Shown here: in pieces, positions 8,555 through 18,374 of the stretch | How the letters are laid out: each line of letters begins with the position of its first letter | Numbering within the stretch: the first letter of the stretch is position 1 | Assembly (NCBI RefSeq): GCF_004342025.1 | Contig: NZ_SLWN01000004.1 | Coordinates: 496,001 to 560,000, forward strand | DNA from: Kribbella steppae | Lineage (GTDB): Bacteria > Actinomycetota > Actinomycetes > Propionibacteriales > Kribbellaceae | DNA: 64,000 nucleotides | Direction: 5' to 3' | Position numbers and translations under genes: made by a program | Notes under the pieces: model-generated | Told to the model about the DNA's origin: nothing | Database searches by the model: none | The model's input: only the letters and a program-made list of their open reading frames with translations

Positions 8555-9220
8555 TCAGTCCTCGCTCAAGGTGCTGAGGAGGCGGTTCTGGGCTTGCTCG
8601 AGGTGGTAGGCCATGTGCAGGGCGGCGAGGTCGGGGTCGGCATTTTCGATCGCCTGGAGGATGGAGGCGTGCTCCTGGGCGACGGTGGACGGGTCGGCTT
8701 TGCGGTGGGCTTTGTACTGGCCCATGGTGAGGTGGACCTCGCCGATGATGAGTTCGTGCATGCGGGACAGTCGCCAGCTGTGTGCGCCGGCGACGAGGGC
8801 GGTATGGAAGGCGATGTCGGCCTCGACCTGGTTCTCGAACAGCCGGTCGCGGGCGGCGTACTCGATCGCCACCTGGGCCCGTGCCGCCGCGTCCGGCACC
8901 TTGCCGGTCGTCCCCAGCACGGACACCGCGGCCTTCTCGATCGTCATCCGGCTGAAGAACAGGTCGCGGATCTCGGCCCGGTCGAGCACCGGGACGACGG
9001 CCGTCTTGTGCGCCGTACGACGCAGCAGGCCGAGTGCGGTGAGTCGCTCCAGCGCCGCCTTCGCAGTCGGCCGGGCGACGTTGTACTCGGAGGCGAGGCG
9101 GACCTCGGTGACCTTCTCGCCCTGCGCGATCTCGCCGTTCACGATCCGCTTGCGGACCGACTCGTACAGCGCGTCGGTCAGCGAGGACGGTCCGAGCTCG
9201 AGGCTCGCTTCGGTACCCAC
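8555..9220 (-). CDS. GntR-family regulator, FCD (FadR) subfamily
   Basis: 221 residues. The N-terminal winged helix (LTDALYESVRKRIVNGEIAQGEKVTEVRLA) is followed by an all-helical FCD ligand domain with candidate metal residues: D and H in EADIAFH, H in QEHASI and H in HMAYH. Regulators of this type bind organic or sugar acids. The GTG at 9220 is chosen because GGAGGGGG lies 5 bases before it; the upstream reading frame is antisense to the neighbour and not coding-like. It is the last gene of the 8.5-18.3 kb catabolic operon, so it is probably the pathway repressor. The TTGT-TAG-ACAA palindrome at 18375-18385 in the operon promoter is its likely operator. Confidence 0.92.
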   Translation of the reverse strand: MGTEASLELGPSSLTDALYESVRKRIVNGEIAQGEKVTEVRLASEYNVARPTAKAALERLTALGLLRRTAHKTAVVPVLDRAEIRDLFFSRMTIEKAAVSVLGTTGKVPDAAARAQVAIEYAARDRLFENQVEADIAFHTALVAGAHSWRLSRMHELIIGEVHLTMGQYKAHRKADPSTVAQEHASILQAIENADPDLAALHMAYHLEQAQNRLLSTLSED

Positions 9221-9269
9221 AGCACCCCCTCCGGGTTTCAAAATGGTCACGCAAGTGTACTGGCCACAA

Positions 9270-10190
9270 TCAGTAGCCGGCGGTCTTGTCAACCAGGTTG
9301 TGGAGAACTTCTCCGTTGACGAATCGGCGCAGATTCTCCCGCACGATCTCGGCACCGCGGCGGGCTGTTCCGTCGCTGGTGGCACCGTTGTGCGGCGTCA
9401 CGATGACGTTCGGCAACGACCAGAACGGACTGTCCGGGGGCAACGGTTCCACACCGTGCGCGTCCAGCCCCGCCCCTGCGATCTGCCCGTCTCGCAGCGC
9501 GTCAAGCAGGGCGTCGTCGTCGGCGATCCCGCCGCGCGAGATGCAGACGAAGTACGCCGTCGACTTCATCCGCGCGAACGCATCCCGATCGAAGCGCCCG
9601 GCCGTGGACGGCGTCCGCGGTGCCGTGACGACGACGAAGTCCGACTCCGCCAGCATCTGGTCGAAGTCGCAGACCAGATCGACGTACGGCGATGGCTCCT
9701 CGACGCGACGCCGTACGCCGAGCACGCGCATGTGGAACGCCTGAGCCTTACGGGCCAGATCGAGCCCGGAGTTGCCGAGTCCGTAGATGCCAACTGTCAG
9801 ACCAGCCAACTCGCCATGCGTGAACCGTTCCCAGCGGTGGTCTGCTTGGGCGCGCATCCAGCGCGGCACCTCCCGATTCAGCATGAGCATCAGCAGCATC
9901 GAGTGCTCGGCCAGCGGGATGCCGCCGTTGCCCGCGCTCGACGTCAGTACGACGGGCGACGCCAGCATCTCCGGGGAGAGGTCGGCATCGACTCCCGCCG
10001 ACGGGCTGTGCACCCAGCGCAGCCGCGGCGCCTTCAGCAGCACCGAGGGCGGTACCCGGCCGATGACCGCCTCCATCTCACCGAAGACGTCGTCTGCCTC
10101 GTCCAACTGTCTGACAAAGCGCACTTCCACACCGTCACCGGCGGCGTCGACGAGGTCCTGCCTCTCCTTGCCGACGACAACGATGATCAT
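9270..10190 (-). CDS. D-isomer-specific 2-hydroxyacid dehydrogenase
   Basis: 306-residue NAD-dependent enzyme that would reduce a 2-keto acid or oxidise a D-2-hydroxy acid. The Rossmann motif is VGIYGLGNSG. The catalytic set is Arg in CISRGG, Glu in HGVEPL and His in VTPHNGA. Length and motif order are normal for the family. The stop of the upstream permease overlaps its start region, so it belongs to the sugar operon. With the GlxR-type reductase and the divergent Hyi-like gene it suggests flow through a hydroxypyruvate or tartronate-semialdehyde-like three-carbon acid (inference). Confidence 0.92.
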   Translation of the reverse strand: MIIVVVGKERQDLVDAAGDGVEVRFVRQLDEADDVFGEMEAVIGRVPPSVLLKAPRLRWVHSPSAGVDADLSPEMLASPVVLTSSAGNGGIPLAEHSMLLMLMLNREVPRWMRAQADHRWERFTHGELAGLTVGIYGLGNSGLDLARKAQAFHMRVLGVRRRVEEPSPYVDLVCDFDQMLAESDFVVVTAPRTPSTAGRFDRDAFARMKSTAYFVCISRGGIADDDALLDALRDGQIAGAGLDAHGVEPLPPDSPFWSLPNVIVTPHNGATSDGTARRGAEIVRENLRRFVNGEVLHNLVDKTAGY

Positions 10191-11083
10191 TTAAGCCCCG
10201 TGGTGGCGATACCGCGGATCAGGTACTTCTGGGCGACCGCGAAGAAGATCAGGATCGGAATCAGCGACAGCAACGACATGGCGAACAGCATGCCCACCCC
10301 ACTCTGGGTCTCGGAGTCGACCATGGAGTTCAGCGCCACCGGCACGGTGAACACCTGCGTCCTGGTCAGGTAGATCAACGGTACGAAGAAGTCGTTCCAG
10401 GTCCAGATGAAGGTGAAGATCGTCGTCGTCACCAACGCGGGTCGCATCAGCGGCAGGACGACGTACCAGAACGTCAGGAACGGGCCGGCCCCGTCGATCC
10501 AGGCGGCCCGGTCGAGCTCACGCGGCAGGGTCCGGATGAACTGCACCATCAAGAAGACGAAGAACGCGTCGGTGGCCAGGAACTTCGGGATCAGCAGCGG
10601 CCAGTAGGTGTTCACCAGGCCGAGCTGGGAGAAGAAGATGTACTGCGGGATCACCAGCACGTGGAACGGCAGCATCACCGAGGCCAGGGTGATCGCGAAG
10701 TACACCTTCCGCATCTTGAACTGCAGCCGGGCCAGCGCGTACGCCGTCAACGAGCAGGAGAACAGGTTGCCGACGATCGACCCGATGGTGACCAGCAGCG
10801 AATTGACGAAGAACACCGAGAACGGCCTGTTCAGCGCGTGCCAGCCGTCCTTGAAGTTGTCGAACGTGAGGTCCGTCGGGATGACGCCCGGCTCGGTCAG
10901 GATCTGGTCGGCCGGTTTGAACGCGCTCACCACCATCCAGACCAGCGGATAGATCATGAACGCCACGAACACCAGCAGCCCGGCATGCTTGAACGCGGAC
11001 CGGATCCGGCGCTGCCGGATCGGCGCCGGGCTGCTGATCACCTCACCCGCGGACAGTGTCTGTGCTGCAGTTGGGGTCGCCAT
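10187..11083 (-). CDS. Carbohydrate ABC transporter permease, MalG type
   Basis: 298 residues with about six membrane helices and the EAA-like loop (ELDRAAWIDGAGPFLTFWYVVLPL) that docks with the ATPase. Many actinobacterial importers of this type lack their own ATPase gene and share an MsiK-like one; none is seen here. The ATG at 11083 overlaps the stop of the upstream permease by one base (TGATG), so translation is coupled. An upstream extension of the frame is antisense noise. Confidence 0.93.
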   Translation of the reverse strand: MATPTAAQTLSAGEVISSPAPIRQRRIRSAFKHAGLLVFVAFMIYPLVWMVVSAFKPADQILTEPGVIPTDLTFDNFKDGWHALNRPFSVFFVNSLLVTIGSIVGNLFSCSLTAYALARLQFKMRKVYFAITLASVMLPFHVLVIPQYIFFSQLGLVNTYWPLLIPKFLATDAFFVFLMVQFIRTLPRELDRAAWIDGAGPFLTFWYVVLPLMRPALVTTTIFTFIWTWNDFFVPLIYLTRTQVFTVPVALNSMVDSETQSGVGMLFAMSLLSLIPILIFFAVAQKYLIRGIATTGLK

Positions 11084-11985
11084 CAGCTGTCTCCGTAGAA
11101 AACCCAGTACTTCGAGACCAGGAAGTGCAGCGCGGTGATCGCCGCGATCGCGACCATCAGCACCCAGGCCAGTGCGGACGCATAACCCATGTCGAAGGCA
11201 ACGAATCCCTGCTGGTACACGTACAGCGTGTAGAACAATGTCGAGTTCGCCGGGCCACCGGTGCCCCCGCTGATGATGTGTGCCTGGGTGAACGTCTGGA
11301 ACGCGCCGATTGTCTGCAATATCAGATTGAAGAAGATGATCGGCGTCAGCAGTGGCACCGTCACATGGGTGAACTGCCGCCAGATCCCGGCCCCGTCGAC
11401 GCGAGCCGCCTCGTACAGCTCGTCCGGGATCTGCCGCAGACCGGCCAGGAAAATCACCATCGGCGAGCCGAAGGTCCACACGTTGAGGACGATCAACGTC
11501 GCCAGCGCCGTCCGAGGATTCTGCAGCCAGCTCTCGCCCTGGATCCCGATCAGCGCCAATCCCTTGTTGATCAGACCGGCATCACCGAAGATCTCCCGCC
11601 ACAGGATCGCGATCGCGACACTCGACCCCAGCAGCGACGGCAGGTAGAAAGCGCTGCGATAGAAGGCCAGACCACTCAACCCGCGATCCAGGATCAGCGC
11701 CAGCAGCAACGCGAACCCGAGCTGCAACGGCACCGAGACCAGCACGTACGTCACCGTCACCCGGACCGACGCCCAGAACTGGTCGTCGTGGATCATCCGC
11801 TGGAAGTTCTCCAGCCCGGTCCACTCCGGCGCGTTCAGGATGTCGTAGTCGGTGAAGGCCAGGTACAGCGACGCGAACAGCGGTACGGCGGTGATGAGCA
11901 GGAAGCCGAGCTGCCACGGGATCAGGAAGACGTGAGCAGCTCGCCCCTGCCGATTGAGATGGAAGACCGGCTTCCGCGACATCAC
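11083..11985 (-). CDS. Carbohydrate ABC transporter permease, MalF type
   Basis: 300 residues, six predicted helices, starting with a short cytoplasmic lead and VFLIPWQLGFLLITAVPLF. The EAA loop is ELYEAARVDGAGIWRQFTHVTVPLL. It forms the heterodimeric channel with the next gene's product. Its start overlaps the stop of the binding-protein gene by four bases. Confidence 0.93.
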   Translation of the reverse strand: MMSRKPVFHLNRQGRAAHVFLIPWQLGFLLITAVPLFASLYLAFTDYDILNAPEWTGLENFQRMIHDDQFWASVRVTVTYVLVSVPLQLGFALLLALILDRGLSGLAFYRSAFYLPSLLGSSVAIAILWREIFGDAGLINKGLALIGIQGESWLQNPRTALATLIVLNVWTFGSPMVIFLAGLRQIPDELYEAARVDGAGIWRQFTHVTVPLLTPIIFFNLILQTIGAFQTFTQAHIISGGTGGPANSTLFYTLYVYQQGFVAFDMGYASALAWVLMVAIAAITALHFLVSKYWVFYGDS

Positions 11986-13286
11986 TGGGCTCGCTTGATA
12001 CCGGCGGCGATCTCGTCGACCAGCTTCTTCGCGCCGTCCGGCACAGTGGTCTTGCCCAGCGCGATCTCCTCGCAGATGCGACTGGTCGCCGTACGCCAGG
12101 TGCTGGATCCGGGCGGCGCCTCGTACCGAGGCTTGCGCTGCGCGGCCCGTTCCTTCTGGACCACCGCGAGCATCTCCTTCTCGTCCTGGCTCGCGAACGC
12201 CTGGGCCTGCTCGGCCACCTTCGGGTTCGTCGGCGCACCCATCGTCAGCCGGACCGTCTTCAGCATCTCGGGATTGTTGACGTTGTAGTCGAGCACCTTG
12301 CCGGCCGCCTCGAGGTTGGCGTCGTCGATCCGCTGGTAGATCGCCATCCGGGGGAAGTACAGGTACTTGTGCCCGTCCACCGCCGTCGGCGCGATCGGAG
12401 CCGCGCGCAACCGGAACCGCTCCTTCGGGAACATCTTCGCGTCATCGATGATGTGGTTGGAGTTGCCGAAGTTGACCAGCACCTTCTTCCCCACCTGCGC
12501 CCAGTCCGGGCCCATTCCCTCCTGCTCGCTGAGCGACAGCGCGGCACCGGCCTTGCGCAGCTTCTCCCACCAGTCGAGCCAGCTGCCCAGTCCGTCGACC
12601 GTGAACCCGACCTGGCCGTCCTCGGTCCACAACTGCTCGCCCCGCTGCCGCAACCACGCCTCGAAGGTCAGGTCGTGATCGGGCGCGTACGGCACACCCT
12701 TCCGCTTGTCCGGATTGTTCTTGCTGTAGGCAACGAGGAGCTCAGACAGACTGTCCCAGGTCCAGCCGGGACCCTCCGCCGGAATTGTCACTCCGTCGGC
12801 CGTCGCGACGGTCTCGTTGTAGCGGATCACCGGGGTGAAGATGCCGAACGGCAAAGTGTTCAGCTCACCGGACAGCTTGAACGTCTCAAGGTCTTCCTTG
12901 CTGTAGTCGTCCCACTTCAGTGTCGGGATGTCGTCCAGCTTCCGGTACAGCTTGCTCTTGTGGTACGTCATCACCTGCGGCGACGCGATCCAGAAGATGT
13001 CCGGTACGTCGCGAGCCGCGATCTGCGTCGTCATCCGCTCCTGGAACGCGGTGTAGTCGGCGAACTCCGGCTCGATCGCGATCGACGGGTTCGCCGTACT
13101 GAACTGCTTCAGTGCCTTGGTGTAGTTCTGCTGTCGGATGGTATTGCCCCACCACGCGTACCGCAGTGTGACATCGCCACCTTCACCCGAAGGTCCGCCG
13201 CTGCTGCCGCTGCACCCCGAGACCGCCGCTACTCCGGTCGCGGTGCCTGTCGCCAGCGCGAGCTTGAGAAATCCTCGCCGATCCAT
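11982..13286 (-). CDS. Extracellular sugar-binding protein of the ABC importer
   Basis: 434-residue family-1 solute-binding lipoprotein. The signal has RR near the start (MDRRGFLKLALATGTATG), then AAVSGCSGS as the lipobox, then an S/G linker. The mature part has LRYAWWGN and the usual bilobed pattern. The twin-arginine start suggests Tat export (inference). The ATG at 13286 is chosen because GAGGAG precedes it; an in-frame ATG six codons earlier lacks this. The SD overlaps the stop of the upstream glycosidase-like gene, so they are tightly coupled. Confidence 0.92.
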   Translation of the reverse strand: MDRRGFLKLALATGTATGVAAVSGCSGSSGGPSGEGGDVTLRYAWWGNTIRQQNYTKALKQFSTANPSIAIEPEFADYTAFQERMTTQIAARDVPDIFWIASPQVMTYHKSKLYRKLDDIPTLKWDDYSKEDLETFKLSGELNTLPFGIFTPVIRYNETVATADGVTIPAEGPGWTWDSLSELLVAYSKNNPDKRKGVPYAPDHDLTFEAWLRQRGEQLWTEDGQVGFTVDGLGSWLDWWEKLRKAGAALSLSEQEGMGPDWAQVGKKVLVNFGNSNHIIDDAKMFPKERFRLRAAPIAPTAVDGHKYLYFPRMAIYQRIDDANLEAAGKVLDYNVNNPEMLKTVRLTMGAPTNPKVAEQAQAFASQDEKEMLAVVQKERAAQRKPRYEAPPGSSTWRTATSRICEEIALGKTTVPDGAKKLVDEIAAGIKRAQ

Positions 13287-13296
13287 CTCGCTCTCC

Positions 13297-15168
13297 TCAC
13301 ACACAGACCAGTACTTCGAACAACCCGATCTCCGGCACCCGCACTCGCCCGTCGGTCACCGGCAGCCGCTCACCCGACCGCAGCGCTTGCACTTCGCGTA
13401 CGCCGTCCGGCAGCCTCAACTCAGCCGGACCGATCCGCACGGGCGGTGCGAATCGCTGGTCGGTATCCCCCGATCTGTTCAGCAGATGTACGACGGTCCC
13501 GGCCACCGACCGGCCGAGGACGATCTCCACCTGCTCCGGCAGTTCCGTTTCCATCTGCGGGCTGCCGGCCCCGATCACCTCGTCGACGAAGATGTCGCGA
13601 TGCACGCTCAGGCCAACCTCGCGATAGGACTGCCCGATGGTCCACGGCAACAACACGACCCGGCCGGGGCCATTCAGTTGTCCGTTGCTCCGGATCACGC
13701 CGGGGTGCTCCAGTTGCACATGTCCGTGGCACTTCTCCGGCGGCCCGTACGGCGCTCTGGACAGCGAGAGCAACCCGACCTCCGCGTCGGCGGCCGGCTC
13801 GACCACGTGGAAAGCGCCGAACACCGGCACCCCGCTCTGGAGGTGCAGCGACCGCGTCGCCTCTTCCGTGTCATAACTGGCTCGTTGTCTGACAGGTAGA
13901 CATGCAAGTCTGGTGCTACCGGTTGCCACGACAGCTCCGCCGGCGTCGACATAGCGATCGATCACCGAGTCGACCTGTCCGAGATCCGGCAGTACGACGA
14001 CCCGGTACCGGCTCAGGTCGACGTCGCCCAGTCGTTCCTGCGGCAGGACGTCGTACGGGATGTGGCGCTGGAGCAGCGAGAGGTAGAGCCCCTGGAACTC
14101 CGCGGTGGAACCTGCCGACGGCCTGACCAGCAGCGTCTCTGCGGCCGGGACGAGGTCGGTGTAGACGTCTGCGTGTTCGCGATGGAATCTCGTCAGTTCA
14201 CTGGCGACTGTCAGACATGTGTACGGGCTGACGTCGGGCGTCCCCATGATGTACGTCGACGGATTGGCACCGCGGGCGATGGCCTGGAGCAGGTACTGCG
14301 CGAAGTGGTTCGGATCCTCACTGGCCATCCTGTATGGCATGTCGACAAACCCGACCGAGTTGGTCAGCACGGGCACAGTCGGGCGATAGGTCTTCGCCGC
14401 GCTCACGCTCTCGCTCGTGCGGTGGTGCCACAGCGGCCGGCCGACGGCGTTGTTCGCCTCGTGGAAGACGATGTCCGCCTGATCGCCGAGCACCAGCGGC
14501 GCCTCAGGTCGCCGGTCAGCGAGATGCTGCCGGATCCGCGCAGTCAGGTCGGCCAGCACGCCTTTTGAGAAGCGCTGCCAGTCGTCGTACCCAGGTGAAT
14601 CCTTGCCCGCCGGCAGCGGCTTGTCATACAAGCGCGCACAGCTGACACAGTGACAGACACCCCAGTAGCGGCGGCTGTAGTCGACCTCGTTGAACGACAT
14701 CCAGTTACAGAAGAAGCCGTCGATCGGATACCGGTCGAGCACTTCGTCGAGTACGTCGAACAGCCTTGCCTGGTAGTAGTCACCGCTGGGACAGACACTT
14801 GTCAGACCGTTGTACACCTGATGCTCGCCACTCGGTGCGACAAAGCACCAGTCGGGATGCGCCTCGGCCCGACGGTGGTCGATCTTGGAGAAGTCCATCC
14901 GGCCCATCACCCGGATCCCCCGCCGTCCGGCCGCCTTCACGGCATCGCCGACGAGGTCACCGGACGGCCGCTCGGCCAGGTATGGATTGCGGGTCTGGAA
15001 GTCGAGATCGGTCGGGTAGTTCGACAGGATCCCGCCTACGCTCAGGAGCCAGGTGTCGGCGCCGAACTCCACCAGGTAGTCCAGCACCTTCTCCACATCC
15101 AGACCGGCGTCGATCTCGCGCAGGTTGGTCTGGAACATCCGGAAGGGTTCGTGCCACCACAACCTCAT
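13297..15168 (-). CDS. Glycosidase-like TIM-barrel protein with trimerisation-type domain (paralogue A)
   Basis: 623 residues, no signal peptide, so probably cytoplasmic. Residues 1-330 look like a family-10/GHL-type TIM barrel (GGILSNYPTDLDF; VMGRMDFSKID; DGFFCNWMSFNEVDYSRRYWGVCHC). About 350-470 resemble a glutamine-amidotransferase-like trimerisation domain (VVVLPDLGQVDSVIDRYV, DAGGAVVATG). A beta-sandwich tail follows. It aligns by eye with the second large protein of the operon. Asp/Glu residues follow strands, but I cannot fix the catalytic pair. The ATG at 15168 follows AAGGGGG and overlaps the preceding stop (ATGA). Substrate unknown; an unusual oligosaccharide imported by the adjacent transporter is likely (inference). 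Position 13886-13894 carries a TGTCTGACA motif encoded with AGA. Confidence 0.8.
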   Translation of the reverse strand: MRLWWHEPFRMFQTNLREIDAGLDVEKVLDYLVEFGADTWLLSVGGILSNYPTDLDFQTRNPYLAERPSGDLVGDAVKAAGRRGIRVMGRMDFSKIDHRRAEAHPDWCFVAPSGEHQVYNGLTSVCPSGDYYQARLFDVLDEVLDRYPIDGFFCNWMSFNEVDYSRRYWGVCHCVSCARLYDKPLPAGKDSPGYDDWQRFSKGVLADLTARIRQHLADRRPEAPLVLGDQADIVFHEANNAVGRPLWHHRTSESVSAAKTYRPTVPVLTNSVGFVDMPYRMASEDPNHFAQYLLQAIARGANPSTYIMGTPDVSPYTCLTVASELTRFHREHADVYTDLVPAAETLLVRPSAGSTAEFQGLYLSLLQRHIPYDVLPQERLGDVDLSRYRVVVLPDLGQVDSVIDRYVDAGGAVVATGSTRLACLPVRQRASYDTEEATRSLHLQSGVPVFGAFHVVEPAADAEVGLLSLSRAPYGPPEKCHGHVQLEHPGVIRSNGQLNGPGRVVLLPWTIGQSYREVGLSVHRDIFVDEVIGAGSPQMETELPEQVEIVLGRSVAGTVVHLLNRSGDTDQRFAPPVRIGPAELRLPDGVREVQALRSGERLPVTDGRVRVPEIGLFEVLVCV

Positions 15169-16013
15169 GTGTGCCCCCTTCGCAACGTCTTGTAGAGCGC
15201 CGAGTGGTCCAGGTCGCCGTCCCCGTCCGCAATGGCCGCGTTCATCAGTTGCTGGGTCGCCGCGGTGTTCGGCAGGGCCAGGTCGAGTTCGGCCGCAGCC
15301 TGGACGGCGAGACCGAGATCCTTGCGGTGCAAGCGAATCCGGAACCCGGGGTCGAACGTCTCCCGCACCATCCGCTCGCCATGCAGCTCGAGGATGCGCG
15401 AACTCGCGAACCCGCCCATCAGTGCCTCGCGGACGACGGCCGGATCCGCGCCGGCCGCCTTCGCGAACATCAACGCCTCGGCGACGGCCTCGATGGTGAG
15501 GCCGACGACGATCTGGTTCGCGACCTTGGCCGTCTGACCGGATCCGATGCCGCCGATCAGCGTGATGTTCTTGCCGAGCGTCTCGAAGATCGGCCGGGCG
15601 CGGTCGAACACCTCCGGCCGCCCGCCGACCATGATCGTCAGCGTCGCCTCCCGTGCTCCGATCTCGCCGCCGGACACCGGCGCATCCAGGTAGTGGCAGC
15701 CGAGCTTCTCGATCCGCTGCCCGAAGCCGACGGTTGCCGTGGGCGAGATCGAACTCATGTCGATCACCAGCGACCCCGGCCGGAGTCCCTCGGCCACGCC
15801 GTCCGGACTGAACAGGGCATCCTCGACGTCCGGTGTGTCCGGAACCATGAGGATGACGACCTCGGACCGCTCGGCCGCCTCGGCGGCGGACTGGCAGCGG
15901 TACGCGTCGACGTCGGTGTGGCCGCGATAGACCGAGAGTTCGTGGCCGGCGGCAATCAGGTTGGCCGCCATCGGCCGGCCCATCACGCCCAGCCCGACGA
16001 AGCCGATCTTCAT
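15165..16013 (-). CDS. NAD(P)-dependent 3-hydroxyacid dehydrogenase, GlxR/HIBADH type
   Basis: 282-residue beta-hydroxyacid dehydrogenase. The N-terminal Rossmann motif is GFVGLGVMGRPMAANL, the substrate motif DAPVSGGEIGA and the catalytic Lys region GQTAKVANQ. The family includes tartronate-semialdehyde reductase and 3-hydroxyisobutyrate dehydrogenase. With a Hyi-like gene next to the operon, tartronate-semialdehyde reduction is the best guess, though sugar-acid dehydrogenases share the fold. The ATG at 16013 gives an ATGA overlap with the upstream gene. Confidence 0.88.
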   Translation of the reverse strand: MKIGFVGLGVMGRPMAANLIAAGHELSVYRGHTDVDAYRCQSAAEAAERSEVVILMVPDTPDVEDALFSPDGVAEGLRPGSLVIDMSSISPTATVGFGQRIEKLGCHYLDAPVSGGEIGAREATLTIMVGGRPEVFDRARPIFETLGKNITLIGGIGSGQTAKVANQIVVGLTIEAVAEALMFAKAAGADPAVVREALMGGFASSRILELHGERMVRETFDPGFRIRLHRKDLGLAVQAAAELDLALPNTAATQQLMNAAIADGDGDLDHSALYKTLRRGHT

Positions 16014-18343
16014 TCGTTGCTCCAATCAACGTGCACGATCTCGAGCAGCCCCGCGGTCGGGATGACGATCTCGGCCCGGCCGTCGGCGATCGTCGGCTCG
16101 ACATCCACCCCGGCGACGAGCAGGCGCGCTTTCAGCCGACGGTCGGGTACGGCGATCGACACGGTCTGCGGCGGCAGCGGGAGGGTCTCGCGGATCGGGC
16201 CGCGCATCGCCATCGGGTTCGTGAGGTTGACCAGGGCAACGGCCACACTCGTCTCACCCCGGTGTACGGCGACATCCAGCAGGCCGGCACCTTCGACGGT
16301 CACCTCGGGCGTCTTGCCGAGCGCCCAGCCGACAGCGTTCGCGATCAGCCGGCCGTGGTCAGCCTGGAGCGCTTCCCAGAAGATCGCGCCGAGATTGAAC
16401 GGGAAGTAGACGGTCCGGCCGCCGTTCGCATTCTCGGTGCAGACCACCGCGGGCCGATCAGGCGCCTCCCGCTGATAGACCTCCTCCATCGGCAGATCCG
16501 GGAAGTCCGGGATGAAGCGGAACGGAACCACCGCGTTCATCTCCACCGCGTCCATCTCCACCGCGCCCGTCTCCACCCCGAGGATGCGGGTACCGCCGAT
16601 GATCCGGCTGGTGCCCTCGAACCCGCGGTTCAACGGATGCGAGTCCATCAACGCGATGTAGTTGTTCTTCACCGCGCGACTCGCCTCGGTCAACCGAATG
16701 CCCAGCGCCGCTCCCAGGCCGAAATCGGCACGCGCTTGCCCGCGTTCGTCGTACAAAGAGGTCTCGTACGCCGCCACGACTGAGCCACCGCTAGCGATGT
16801 ACTCCTGTAAGACAAAGCACTGTGCATCACTGAGTTGCTCGGCATTCGCGAGTACGACGACCTTGAACGGGCTGAGGCGATCGGCCGACAGGCACTGGTC
16901 GGAGATGAACTCGAACGGGACGCGTGCTTCGACCAAGGCCTGATAGAAGCCGTCCTCGTGATCGCCTCGGTGGTCGTTGCGGAGGTGCCCAGCGCGAGTC
17001 GGGTCGAGCAGGGCGACCTCGGCGGTGATGCGGAGATCCTTGAGCACGGGCTCGACGGTTGCGTGCAGGTTGAACGCCTCGACGATCGGTTCGACCCAGC
17101 GCTGGTCCGGGACGCTCGCGTTGAACTTGGTGAACCACGGCAACGCGCCCTGGGTGAACCCGTCGACGATCCACGTCTTCACCTCCTCGGCGGGTGCGAC
17201 CGAGTCCTTCCAGCGGTGCTGATGATGCTCGGGACCGACCGAGGTGATCAGGCGTACCGGGCGGTCGGGGAAGACGCCGCGGTTGCGCTTGCCGTTGCGG
17301 CCGGCACCCCACGGCGCCTCGATCCCGGAGCGGCCCTGCTTGTCGATGATGAAGATCGGGTAGAGCCGCTCGGCCAGATCCCGGTCGAGATCGCGCGCGG
17401 CGAGGGCACCGAGGTTGGGGATGAACCGTGCGTGCGGGCGGATGTCGCGGACCGCCTGGTCCCAGATCCCGACCAGCTGACTCAGCCGTCTCCGCCGCCA
17501 CTCGACGTACTCATGCCAGCCCTCGGCCTGCTCGGCAACCGGGAGCTTGAGGCCGGTGTCGTCGCGGAACAACCGACGAGCCGCCTCGCTGTAGGAGATG
17601 CCGTAGTACCCCTCCCACCGGTTGGCGAAGATCGCGTCCACGTCGTACTCGCGGACGATCTCGCGCGCCACCTCGGTGATGAACTCGCGGTGGTACGACG
17701 TGAACGCACACGTCAGCCAGATGTCGGGATGCGCCCAGTGCTCGAGCGGATTGCCGTCGATATCGCGAGCCAGCCACTCGGGGTGCGCGGTCGCGGCGTC
17801 GGCGTGGATCGCGTGCGGGTCGACGCGCGCCATCACGCTCATGCCGAGGCTGCGGGCGCCGTCGACGAGGGTGCCGAACGGGTCGGTGTCGCCGAGGTAC
17901 TTGCTGCGGTAGTGGTACTCGAGCTGAGTCGGGTAGTAGGCGATGTAGCCGCCGGCGCTGATGCAGGTCGCGTTCGACTTGCTGTCCCGCATCAGGTCGA
18001 ACCAGAAGTCCGCGTCGAAGTGCTGCGGATCGTCCTCGGCCAAGGTGATCTGAGCCCACCGCGTGGCCGCCAACGGCCAATCCGCATCCCGAGCCCCGAC
18101 GAAGCCGCCGTCATCCACGTCAACCTCTGTCGCCCGCCCGGCCGACTGAGCCTCGTCCGCGGCTGTCATCCCGGCGCGGCCCGTCGGCCCGGCAGTTGTC
18201 GTCGTCCCGGCGGCGACCGTCGCCTGCCCGCTGGCGCCCGCCGGTGCGGTAACGGCGCCTCCCGTCCCCCTGGCGGCGTCCGCCGGACCCACTTCCGGCT
18301 CCGCTGGTGTGGCTGTCGCCTGCTGCTCGGGCTCGGTGTGCAT
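16010..18343 (-). CDS. Glycosidase-like TIM-barrel protein (paralogue B) with long N-terminal linker
   Basis: 777 residues. Residues 1-90 are low-complexity A/T/G/P without a signal peptide. The next part matches paralogue A (GGYIAYYPTQLEYHYRSKYL; VMARVDPHAIHAD; VDAIFANRWEGYYGISYSE), followed by a trimerisation-like domain (FKVVVLANAEQLSDAQ, SGGSVVAAYE) and a beta-sandwich. Asp/Glu after the barrel strands could be catalytic, but this is not certain. The ATG at 18343 has GGAGG four bases upstream, which decides the start. As first gene of the operon it is transcribed from the 18.35-18.42 kb divergent promoter. The codons GTC TTA CAG inside it form a TGTAAGACA motif at 16806-16814. Confidence 0.8.
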   Translation of the reverse strand: MHTEPEQQATATPAEPEVGPADAARGTGGAVTAPAGASGQATVAAGTTTTAGPTGRAGMTAADEAQSAGRATEVDVDDGGFVGARDADWPLAATRWAQITLAEDDPQHFDADFWFDLMRDSKSNATCISAGGYIAYYPTQLEYHYRSKYLGDTDPFGTLVDGARSLGMSVMARVDPHAIHADAATAHPEWLARDIDGNPLEHWAHPDIWLTCAFTSYHREFITEVAREIVREYDVDAIFANRWEGYYGISYSEAARRLFRDDTGLKLPVAEQAEGWHEYVEWRRRRLSQLVGIWDQAVRDIRPHARFIPNLGALAARDLDRDLAERLYPIFIIDKQGRSGIEAPWGAGRNGKRNRGVFPDRPVRLITSVGPEHHQHRWKDSVAPAEEVKTWIVDGFTQGALPWFTKFNASVPDQRWVEPIVEAFNLHATVEPVLKDLRITAEVALLDPTRAGHLRNDHRGDHEDGFYQALVEARVPFEFISDQCLSADRLSPFKVVVLANAEQLSDAQCFVLQEYIASGGSVVAAYETSLYDERGQARADFGLGAALGIRLTEASRAVKNNYIALMDSHPLNRGFEGTSRIIGGTRILGVETGAVEMDAVEMNAVVPFRFIPDFPDLPMEEVYQREAPDRPAVVCTENANGGRTVYFPFNLGAIFWEALQADHGRLIANAVGWALGKTPEVTVEGAGLLDVAVHRGETSVAVALVNLTNPMAMRGPIRETLPLPPQTVSIAVPDRRLKARLLVAGVDVEPTIADGRAEIVIPTAGLLEIVHVDWSNE

Positions 18344-18374
18344 CGCGCCTCCGGAGTCGGTCGGTTCCTGAAGA